Shown: one piece after another, positions 1 to 6,197 of the stretch
How positions within the stretch are numbered: position 1 is the first letter of the stretch
How the letters are laid out: each line of letters opens with the position of its first letter
Source of the DNA: Pseudomonadota bacterium
GTDB taxonomy: Bacteria; Pseudomonadota; Alphaproteobacteria; Caulobacterales; Caulobacteraceae
NCBI GenBank assembly: GCA_023445705.1
Contig: JAEXKM010000150.1
Span: 1-8,916, forward strand
DNA length: 8,916 nucleotides
Direction of reading: 5' to 3'
Program-made: the position numbers and the translations under genes
Notes under the pieces: generated by a model
Told to the model about the DNA's origin: nothing
The model's input: the letters and a program-made list of their open reading frames with translations, nothing else
Database searches by the model: none

Positions 1-104
1 CGGGCCGTCAGCGCCAGGTCGTAACCATGGCTGGCGTAGATTTTCGCAAAGGCCGCGCCGATCCCGGCCGAGGCGCCCGTCACCAGGGCCAGTCTGCGGT
101 CCAT
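1..104 (-). CDS. Short-chain dehydrogenase/reductase (SDR), N-terminal fragment
   Basis: Read on the minus strand, the fragment starts MDRRLALVTGASAGIGAAFA and continues to about residue 34 before leaving the window. The Gly-rich stretch TGASAGIG (residues 9-16) is the TGxxxGIG nucleotide-binding motif of classical SDR oxidoreductases. It sits right after the first beta strand, as expected in a Rossmann fold, and a second helix and strand (KIYASHGYDLALTA) follow. The start at 104 is supported by AGAAGGGG on the minus strand (bases 110-117), five bases upstream. The substrate cannot be told from this piece, and a bare SDR N-terminus does not allow a gene name. The gene is divergent from kup, with 195 bp between the two start codons. 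The minus-strand hexamer TTGACG (156-161) could be its -35 box, but I see no convincing -10 partner. Confidence 0.85.
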   Translation of the reverse strand, partial: MDRRLALVTGASAGIGAAFAKIYASHGYDLALTA

Positions 105-208
105 TTGGGCCCCTTCTCCCACAAGCACGGCCGAAGGTGGCGAATGCGGGCCGAACGTCAAGCCATGCCGAGTTTTCCCTTGCCCCCGTCCCCGCGACGC
201 GCTCAGGT

Positions 209-244
209 CGCGATTGTACCGTGGCGAGATTGGGTGTAATCGCG
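209..244. promoter_or_regulatory. Imperfect inverted repeat overlapping a candidate kup promoter
   Basis: CGCGATTGTACC (209-220) and GGTGTAATCGCG (233-244) are complementary at 10 of 12 positions, with a 12-bp spacer. The same bases contain a -35-like TTGTAC (214-219) and a -10-like TGTAAT (235-240), 15 bp apart and pointing toward kup. Transcription would start near 247, about 50 bases before the kup start. The dyad could be an operator over the promoter, or the match could be chance. No regulator can be named. Confidence 0.35.
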
Positions 245-299
245 CCCGCTTTGCGGCACTCGGGCCGCGCTTTGAGCCTTTCGGCCCGGAGAACCTTGA

Positions 300-2216
300 A
301 TGGCTGATTCAGCCGCCGTCGCTCAGGAAGCGACCGAGGACTCTCACTCGCACAAGCGGGAAAGCTTTGCAGCCCTCGCGCTCGGCGCGATCGGGGTCGT
401 CTTCGGCGACATCGGCACCAGTCCGCTCTATGCGATGAAGGAGGCCCTTCACCACTCCCGGTCGGGCGGCGCCAGCGAACTGGCGGTCCTCGGCGTGGTG
501 TCCCTGGTGATCTGGGCGCTGATCCTAATTGTCACCATCAAGTACGTCGTCTTCCTGATGCGGGCCGACAACAAGGGCGAGGGCGGCACGCTCGCGCTCA
601 TGGCCCTGGCCCAGCGCCACCTGCCGAAGCGGTCGACCGCCGTCTTCTTCCTGGGCGTGGTCGGGGCGGCGCTGTTCTACGGCGACGGCATCATCACCCC
701 GGCCATCTCCGTGCTCTCGGCCGTCGAGGGCCTGAAGGAGGCGCCGGGCGTCGGCGTCGGCATCGAGCCCTATCTGGTCCCCATCGCCGCCGGCGTGCTG
801 GTGGCCCTGTTCATGGTCCAACCGCGCGGGACCCACCGGGTCGCGGCCTTCTTCGGCCCGATCATGGCCGCGTGGTTCCTGACCCTGGGGGCGCTCGGCG
901 TTCTCCACATCTTCGACGACTGGACCATCGTCCGCGCCTTCCTGCCCCACTACGGGGTGCTGTTCCTGTTCACCAACGGCTGGGTCGGCTTCGTCATCCT
1001 CGGCAGCGTCTTCCTGGCGGTGACCGGGGCCGAGGCGCTCTACGCCGACATGGGCCATTTCGGCGTGGCGCCGATCCGCGCATCCTGGCTGGGCTTCGCC
1101 CTGCCGTGCCTGGCCCTCAACTATCTGGGCCAGGGCGCCAACGTCCTCTCCGACCACAGCGCCCGCTTCAACCCGTTCTGGGAGATGGTGCCTGAACTGG
1201 CCTACTGGCCGGTGCTGGTCCTGGCCACAGCCTCCACCGTCATCGCCAGCCAGGCGGTGATCACCGGCGCCTTCTCCATGACCCAGCAGGCGGTGCAGCT
1301 CGGCCTGCTGCCGCGGATCGATATCCGCCGCACCTCCGAGACCCAGGCGGGGCAGATCTACGTGCCGCAGGTGAACAGCTACCTGATGATCGGCGTGCTG
1401 ATCCTGCTCTTCACCTTCCAGACCTCGTCGTCCCTGGCCGCCGCCTACGGCATCGCCGTGACCGGCGCCATGTTCGTCGACACCCTGCTGTTCTTCGTGA
1501 TCATCCGCTACATGTGGAAGCGCCCGGTCTGGCAGGCCGCCCTGGCCGCCGGCGCCTTCGGCGTCATCGACCTGATTTTCATCGGCTCCAACCTTTTGAA
1601 GATCCCCGACGGCGCCTGGCTGCCCCTGGTCATGGGCGCGGTCCTGGTCATGGTCATGTGGACCTGGACCCGCGGCGCGCAGATCCTGGCTGACAAGACC
1701 CGCCGCGACTCCGTGCCTCTGGTGGAGCTGTCCGAAATCCTCAAGGCCCGCGCTCCGCACCGCGCGCCCGGCACCGCCATCTTCCTGACCTCGGACCCTG
1801 ACATCGCGCCCGTGGCCCTCATGCACAACCTCAAGCACAACAAGGTTCTGCACGAGAAGAACGTCATCCTGACCGTGATCACCACCGAGACCCCGCGGGT
1901 CAGCGAGGCCGACCGCATCCGCATCGAACCGGTCAACGAGGACTTCAAGAAGGTCTTCGTCTCCTACGGCTTCATGGAAAGCCCGAACTTGCCCAAGGCG
2001 CTGGGCCTCTGCCGCAAGCTCGGACTGAAGTTCGACATCATGGCCACCAGCTTCTTCCTCGGCCGCCGGTCGGTCGTGCCCTCGGCCCAGTCGGGCATGC
2101 CGCTCTGGCAGGACAAGATCTTCATCTTCCTGATGAAGAACGCCGCCAATCCCACCGACTTCTACAAGATACCCCCCGGCCGCGTGGTGGAGCTGGGCAC
2201 CCAAGTGAGCGTCTAG
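300..2216 (+). CDS. kup: Kup-family low-affinity potassium uptake transporter
   Basis: This 638-residue inner-membrane protein of the KUP/HAK/KT family is the usual length for bacterial Kup. Family members take up potassium together with protons. A short polar N-terminus is followed by the family signature GAIGVVFGDIGTSPLYA (residues 29-45). Next come NKGEGGTLAL (91-100), in the loop after the second helix, and FYGDGIITPAISVLSAVEGL (126-145). Hydrophobic segments fit about 12 membrane helices, the last around residues 438-463. A cytoplasmic tail of about 170 residues follows, ending with the conserved-looking TSFFLGRR stretch near residues 583-590. The ATG at 300 has GGAGAA (288-293) six bases upstream, and the family signature falls at the expected distance from it. 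A dyad and candidate promoter lie at 209-244. The stop codon touches the start of the next gene, so the two are probably co-transcribed. The gene is intact, with codon use typical of the window. Confidence 0.96.
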   Translation: MADSAAVAQEATEDSHSHKRESFAALALGAIGVVFGDIGTSPLYAMKEALHHSRSGGASELAVLGVVSLVIWALILIVTIKYVVFLMRADNKGEGGTLALMALAQRHLPKRSTAVFFLGVVGAALFYGDGIITPAISVLSAVEGLKEAPGVGVGIEPYLVPIAAGVLVALFMVQPRGTHRVAAFFGPIMAAWFLTLGALGVLHIFDDWTIVRAFLPHYGVLFLFTNGWVGFVILGSVFLAVTGAEALYADMGHFGVAPIRASWLGFALPCLALNYLGQGANVLSDHSARFNPFWEMVPELAYWPVLVLATASTVIASQAVITGAFSMTQQAVQLGLLPRIDIRRTSETQAGQIYVPQVNSYLMIGVLILLFTFQTSSSLAAAYGIAVTGAMFVDTLLFFVIIRYMWKRPVWQAALAAGAFGVIDLIFIGSNLLKIPDGAWLPLVMGAVLVMVMWTWTRGAQILADKTRRDSVPLVELSEILKARAPHRAPGTAIFLTSDPDIAPVALMHNLKHNKVLHEKNVILTVITTETPRVSEADRIRIEPVNEDFKKVFVSYGFMESPNLPKALGLCRKLGLKFDIMATSFFLGRRSVVPSAQSGMPLWQDKIFIFLMKNAANPTDFYKIPPGRVVELGTQVSV

Positions 2217-2561
2217 ATGAATTTCCTGAGTATCGCCGCCGACGCCCTCTGGATCATCGCCCTGTCGATCATGGCGGGCGGCGCCCGGGCCGCCTGGCGG
2301 CGAATGGACGCCCAGACCCTGGTGCCGATGCGAGGAAACTGGCGGCTGCCGCGCAATGCGGCGCTGATCCTGCCCGTGCTCCTGGCCGTCCTGCTGGGCG
2401 TCGCCCTTCTATGGGCGCAGAGCCGCGCCGCCGACCCCGTCTACAACGTCATCTTCTTCGGCCTGCGCGCCACGCTCGCCGCCGTAGCCGCCATGCTGCA
2501 CCTGCAATGGCTGAAAGGCGCCCTGACCAAGCTCGAGGCCGAGGGCCAACTCGACCGATAG
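2217..2561 (+). CDS. Small three-helix membrane protein, probably co-transcribed with kup
   Basis: I do not recognise this 114-residue protein. It has three hydrophobic segments that could span the membrane, at about residues 4-22, 47-67 and 75-97. A basic loop (AAWRRMDAQ, then NWRLPRN) lies between the first two, and a short charged tail (KLEAEGQLDR) ends it. The positive-inside rule would put the first loop in the cytoplasm. Its ATG follows the kup stop codon directly (TAG then ATG, no gap). There is no good ribosome binding site of its own, so translation probably depends on ribosomes finishing kup. That suggests a link to Kup, but the sequence does not show any direct role in potassium transport. 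The third-position GC pattern matches kup, which supports a real coding region. Confidence 0.72.
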   Translation: MNFLSIAADALWIIALSIMAGGARAAWRRMDAQTLVPMRGNWRLPRNAALILPVLLAVLLGVALLWAQSRAADPVYNVIFFGLRATLAAVAAMLHLQWLKGALTKLEAEGQLDR

Positions 2562-2651
2562 GGCGGCGGACTTCCGGTCGGAGTGCGGACAGTCTGCGAG
2601 GCTGGAAAGCCCCGGGTCGGAGGCGCCGTCCTGCGACCTACTCCCCCTCCA

Positions 2652-3233
2652 TCACCATTCTAGGGCCCTAGGGTTCTCGATCGGCCTTCCCGATTGCGAA
2701 TTCACTGCGACGCGCTCCAGCCGGCCGTCTTTCAGGATTCCGATCATGTAGGCCTGGACGTCCGAATTGGGGTTGGAGGCGCTTCTTGCAATGCCGGCCA
2801 CGACCGCCGGTGCGCCCCTCTGGGAGGCTTCAGCCGTGCGGATCGCGTCGGCTAGCGAAACCTTGGCGACCTTGACGGCGGTGGCGCGCCGTTGGGCCTT
2901 CCAGTTCAACATCCACGACGGAATGGACGCACCGGTAAGCTCGACAACGTCACTGGTTGGACTTTCCAGCCGCCAAAACCTGACGTCCGATCCATTCAGC
3001 ACGATGGCGGCGTAGCCCGGCGCGCCGGCGACGTTGTCAAAAGTTATCGCAGCCACTCGTCCGCCGTTTAGGGACTCGATCTTGGTCACCATGTCGGACA
3101 GGATTTTCGGATCGCCGCTAAAGCCCGTGACATCGATGCTGATGTCTTGGTTCACCTTCACGGTCTGGGCGAGAGATGGCGTTGCAGCGGCCAAGCTGCC
3201 GACGGCGGCCAGCGCAAGCAGAAAAACACGCAT
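2652..3233 (-). CDS. Exported PepSY-like protein, probably with two PepSY-type repeats
   Basis: The start at 3233 gives 193 residues beginning MRVFLLALAAVGSLAAATPSLA, a classic Sec signal peptide with likely cleavage after Ala22. GAGGAG on the minus strand (3240-3245) sits six bases upstream. A longer reading from 3302 would add 23 residues ahead of the signal peptide and is unlikely. Residues 125-185 have the PepSY pattern: a helix (VSLADAIRTAEASQRG), strands (YMIGILKDGRLERVAVNSQSGRPI), and the near-terminal turn where an Asp/Asn-x-x-Ser/Thr-Gly is usual. Residues 42-99 (ILSDMVTKIESLNGG, then YAAIVLNGSDVRFWRLES) look like a diverged second copy. PepSY proteins are usually periplasmic or membrane proteins thought to bind or inhibit proteases. 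No function can be assigned here. The gene is divergent from the yqeY-like gene and converges on the kup operon. GC is lower than in the neighbours, and rare codons AGG and CTA lie near the stop. Confidence 0.7.
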   Translation of the reverse strand: MRVFLLALAAVGSLAAATPSLAQTVKVNQDISIDVTGFSGDPKILSDMVTKIESLNGGRVAAITFDNVAGAPGYAAIVLNGSDVRFWRLESPTSDVVELTGASIPSWMLNWKAQRRATAVKVAKVSLADAIRTAEASQRGAPAVVAGIARSASNPNSDVQAYMIGILKDGRLERVAVNSQSGRPIENPRALEW

Positions 3234-3464
3234 GGAGGTCTCCTCAGAGGATCTATTCCCCGCCCGCGTTACACCCCTCGGCAATTGCAAAGTCATGCGC
3301 ACCGGCGCCTGAGCATGAGCAGTGATTCACCTGAGAGCGGACCTAGCGAAATGTCCGCGAAGGAAATTGCGCGAGCCTGCTACGGTGGCCCTGCGGCGCG
3401 ATCTCGCTTAAACGGCGGCTTCCCTCCCCCAACTACCGAACAGAGTGATTGAAAGGACAGCGAC

Positions 3465-3938
3465 ATGGCTTTGCTTGACGAGCTCAAAGCTGCCCAACTC
3501 GCGGCACGCAAGTCGAACGATCGTCTGAAGGCTGACCTGCTCACGACGCTGATCGGCGAAGCCACGCAGATCACGACCGAAGAGTTCAAACGCGGCGTGA
3601 CGGAAGTCACCGATGAAAAGGTCGCCGCGACGGTCGCGAAGTTCCTGAAGAACACGAACCTGACGCTGGAGAACCTCGCAAGCGAGCGCGCGCGCCTGGT
3701 CGAAGCCGGCGGCGATGCGTCGAAGGTCGACGAGCGCATCAGGGCCGCAGAAACCGAACTGGCGATCCTGTCCTCGTACAGCCCGAAGCAGATGACGGAA
3801 TCCGAACTGCGCGAGGCCATCAACGATTTCCGGGCCAAGAACCCCGACGCCAACGTCGGGACCATCATGGCCCACCTGAAGGCCAACTTCGGCGGCCAGT
3901 ATGACGGCAAGACGGCCAGCGCGTTGGCCAGGGGTTGA
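3465..3938 (+). CDS. GatB/YqeY-domain protein
   Basis: This 157-residue soluble protein has the YqeY layout. An N-terminal helix pair (LLDELKAAQLAARKSNDRLKADLL, residues 3-26) is followed by a helical middle section. A C-terminal domain contains ELAILSSYSPKQMTESELREAI (98-119) and ends with IMAHLKANFGGQYDGKTASALA (134-155). The PKQM and DGK positions match the YqeY family's PKQ and (A/Y)DG(K/R) motifs. YqeY resembles the tail domain of the GatB amidotransferase subunit and may bind tRNA, but its role is unproven. The ATG at 3465 has AAAGGA (3452-3457) seven bases upstream, and a -10-like GCTACGGT lies at 3379-3386. Thr codons are ACG in 10 of 14 cases, whereas argG, acs and kup use mainly ACC, and GC is lower. 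From memory, the LKADLLTTLIGEA stretch resembles phage-encoded YqeY copies more than the usual chromosomal one. It may be a second, acquired copy. Confidence 0.87.
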   Translation: MALLDELKAAQLAARKSNDRLKADLLTTLIGEATQITTEEFKRGVTEVTDEKVAATVAKFLKNTNLTLENLASERARLVEAGGDASKVDERIRAAETELAILSSYSPKQMTESELREAINDFRAKNPDANVGTIMAHLKANFGGQYDGKTASALARG

Positions 3939-3954
3939 ATGACGGGCGCCCCCT

Positions 3955-4425
3955 TCAGGGCAACGGAATCTCGAAGCTGCGCTTCACCGTCTCCATCGGC
4001 ACGTCGGTCTTCACGCTCTGCACGCTGGGGATCCGGGTCAGGTGGTCGGCCTGGAACCGCCAGTAGCTGTTCAGGTCGGCGGTGACGATACGCAGCAGGG
4101 CGTCGCACTCGCCCGTGGTCAGATAGCACTCGACCACCTCGGGGAACCGCCGCACCGTCTCGGCGAACTGGTGGGTCATGGCCGCATCCTGGGTCTTGAA
4201 CCAGACCCGGGCGAACACCGTCAGCCCGACCCCGACCTTGGCCCCGTCGACCACCGCCACATAGCGCTGGATGACGCCCGCCTCCTCCAGCAGCCGCACC
4301 CTGCGCAGGCACGGCGAGGGCGAGAGCCCGACTTCCTTAGCCAACTCGATATTCTGCATGCGGCCATCGCGTTGAAGGGCGCGTAGGATGCGCCGATCGA
4401 TGGCGTCGAGCTTGATTGGCGCCAT
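3955..4425 (-). CDS. Lrp/AsnC-family transcriptional regulator
   Basis: This 156-residue protein is the normal length for the feast/famine (Lrp/AsnC) family. An N-terminal winged helix-turn-helix (residues 6-52, LDAIDRRILRALQRDGRMQNIELA, then the recognition helix SPSPCLRRVRLLEEAGVI) is typical. It is followed by a hinge (QRYVAVVDGAKVG) and a C-terminal AsnC/RAM ligand-binding and oligomerisation domain (about 66-145). That domain includes VVECYLTTGECDALLRIV, where the family usually has a G-x-x-D turn. Such proteins form dimers up to octamers and respond to amino acids. Start 4425 gives MAPIKLDAIDRRIL, with GAGAGG just upstream on the minus strand. The gene is divergent from argG and converges on the yqeY-like gene (16 bp between stops). 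A repeated motif overlaps its start codon, so autoregulation and control of argG are plausible. The ligand is unknown. Confidence 0.93.
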   Translation of the reverse strand: MAPIKLDAIDRRILRALQRDGRMQNIELAKEVGLSPSPCLRRVRLLEEAGVIQRYVAVVDGAKVGVGLTVFARVWFKTQDAAMTHQFAETVRRFPEVVECYLTTGECDALLRIVTADLNSYWRFQADHLTRIPSVQSVKTDVPMETVKRSFEIPLP

Positions 4426-4486
4426 ATGCCTCTCACAAAGTCCGCTTTGAAATCTGGCGCCAATATCGCGACGATTGTTGGCGCAT
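4415..4486. promoter_or_regulatory. Three copies of a TTGGCGC-centred motif around the asnC-argG intergenic region
   Basis: ATTGGCGCCA occurs at 4415-4424 on the plus strand. The same ten bases occur inverted at 4455-4464 (seen as TGGCGCCAAT), and a related GTTGGCGCAT is at 4477-4486. The second and third copies form an inverted pair, GCGCCAA (4457-4463) and TTGGCGC (4478-4484), with arm centres 21 bp apart, about two helical turns. That would put them on one face of the DNA. The first copy overlaps the regulator's start codon. Multiple phased sites between a divergent Lrp/AsnC gene and its neighbour are typical of this family's operators. The assignment to this regulator is an inference. Confidence 0.5.
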
Positions 4487-4527
4487 TTGCAATCCAATTG
4501 TTTTGATCCTGGCTTAGGGTGCTGCGC

Positions 4528-5757
<1,230 letters not shown>

Positions 5758-5794
5758 GCCGTCGCCACGTCCTGATTGATCCGGGCTTATGGGT

Positions 5795-5824
5795 CCCGGT
5801 CTTCGGCCTGCAGCCGAAACCGGG
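5795..5824. repeat. GC-rich palindrome (CCCGGT...ACCGGG) after argG
   Basis: CCCGGTCTTCGGC (5795-5807) pairs with GCCGAAACCGGG (5813-5824) around the loop CTGCA, with a single bulged C at 5801. The flanking words (GGGTCCCGG before, GGGATGACA after) resemble dispersed palindromic repeats I know from alphaproteobacterial intergenic DNA. It lies just after argG and could stop transcription or protect the mRNA end. No run of T follows, so it is not a classical intrinsic terminator. Confidence 0.65.
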
Positions 5825-5843
5825 ATGACACGAGTGATTAGAT

Positions 5844-5925
5844 CCTCCCCCCCGGGGGAGGTGGATCGCCGAAGGCGAGACGGAGGGGGCTGCCCGCCAG
5901 GGCGCCCTTCGAAAGCGCCCCCTCC
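5844..5925. repeat. Composite palindromic repeat, GGAGGGGG type
   Basis: Three stems follow one another. CCTCCCCC (5844-5851) pairs with GGGGGAGG (5854-5861). TCGCC (5866-5870) pairs with GGCGA (5874-5878) over a GAA loop. GGAGGGGGC (5882-5890) pairs with GCCCCCTCC (5917-5925) and encloses a smaller GCCC/GGGC hairpin (5892-5903). It is non-coding and has the structure of a REP-like or miniature repeat element. Its arrangement resembles the element at 8725-8829. I cannot count copies in the genome from here. Confidence 0.65.
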
Positions 5926-5936
5926 ATCGGATCGTC

Positions 5937-5963
5937 ATGGCCGGGCCGCCAGGTCCCGGCCAT
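5937..5963. repeat. Perfect 9-bp palindrome ATGGCCGGG/CCCGGCCAT
   Basis: ATGGCCGGG (5937-5945) and CCCGGCCAT (5955-5963) pair perfectly over a nine-base loop. The surrounding GTCATGGCCGGG...CCCGGCCATCC form resembles a dispersed repeat common in alphaproteobacteria. It differs in sequence from the repeats on either side, so it appears to be a third type in this gap. Confidence 0.6.
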
Positions 5964-6007
5964 CCATAAACGCCAGGGCTCGCCGGAAACGCCCGTGAGT
6001 ATGGATC

Positions 6008-6030
6008 CCCGACCCGCATGCGCGGTCGGG
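6008..6030. repeat. Palindrome CCCGACC/GGTCGGG
   Basis: CCCGACC (6008-6014) pairs with GGTCGGG (6024-6030). The nine bases between them contain a second self-complementary core, GCATGC. The ATGGATCCCCGACC entry and GGTCGGGAATG exit resemble another known intergenic repeat style with the form GGATCCCCG...CGGGGATG. The function is unknown. Confidence 0.55.
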
Positions 6031-6047
6031 AATGTCGATAGAAAGAT

Positions 6048-6062
6048 CTCGGGGTTCCCGAG
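6048..6062. repeat. Small hairpin CTCGGG/CCCGAG
   Basis: CTCGGG (6048-6053) pairs with CCCGAG (6057-6062) over a GTT loop. It is the last of the five hairpins between argG and acs, and could be the end of the preceding repeat or a separate small stem. No T-run follows. Confidence 0.4.
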
Positions 6063-6086
6063 GGCGTGTGCGGCAAGCCTTCACGA

Positions 6087-6104
6087 GTTCAGTAAATCCT
6101 GAAC
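6087..6104. promoter_or_regulatory. 18-bp dyad GTTCAG-N6-CTGAAC upstream of acs, possible operator
   Basis: GTTCAG (6087-6092) and CTGAAC (6099-6104) form a perfect inverted repeat with the AT-rich centre TAAATC. The dyad starts about 50 bp upstream of the candidate acs -35 box. It stands out from the GC-rich palindromes before it because of its base composition and operator-like size. An activator or repressor dimer of acs could bind here, but no regulator is identified. Confidence 0.4.
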
Positions 6105-6136
6105 GGTCCTCACCCTCACTTTCCCGCCTTGGGCGG

Positions 6137-6164
6137 TTGCACAGCCCGCGTCACTCCGCATAAC
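6137..6164 (+). promoter_or_regulatory. Candidate acs promoter
   Basis: TTGCAC (6137-6142) and CATAAC (6159-6164) are spaced 16 bp apart and are reasonable -35 and -10 boxes for a housekeeping sigma factor. Transcription would start near 6171, leaving a short leader of about 27 bases before the GTG start at 6198. A small inverted repeat, CCGCC/GGCGG (6124-6136), touches the -35 box. Confidence 0.45.
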
Positions 6165-6183
6165 TCCCCTCAAAGCATGTGAC

Positions 6184-6189
6184 AGGGAG
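6184..6189 (+). promoter_or_regulatory. Ribosome binding site AGGGAG that decides the acs start
   Basis: AGGGAG lies eight bases before the GTG at 6198. It overlaps the alternative GTG at 6189, which therefore cannot use it. This places the acs start at 6198. Confidence 0.7.
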
Positions 6190-6197
6190 TGCGCAGC

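Noticed and set aside
525..2204. Long open frame on the minus strand opposite kup (559 codons)
   Set aside because: It is a shadow frame caused by GC-rich codons in kup. The translation is low-complexity (rich in G, A, D, H, Q, E) and matches no family.
2600..2611. Small hairpin GGCT/AGCC after the kup operon as a terminator
   Set aside because: The stem is only 4 bp and no T-run follows.
3315..3452. Possible 45-codon peptide just before the yqeY-like gene
   Set aside because: It has no clear ribosome binding site and no recognisable features, and it overlaps the likely yqeY promoter. Coding is not supported.
3936..3957. Dyad with GGGCGCCC core between the convergent yqeY-like and AsnC genes as a two-way terminator
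   Set aside because: The core cannot form a stable loop, the outer arms are only 4 bp, and there is no T-run.
4519..4527. GTG start for argG three codons upstream of the chosen ATG
   Set aside because: It overlaps the AGGG Shine-Dalgarno sequence that properly spaces the ATG at 4528.
5789..6076. Short open frames in both directions between argG and acs
   Set aside because: They run through the palindromic repeats and have repeat-derived, Arg/Pro-rich translations without ribosome binding sites.
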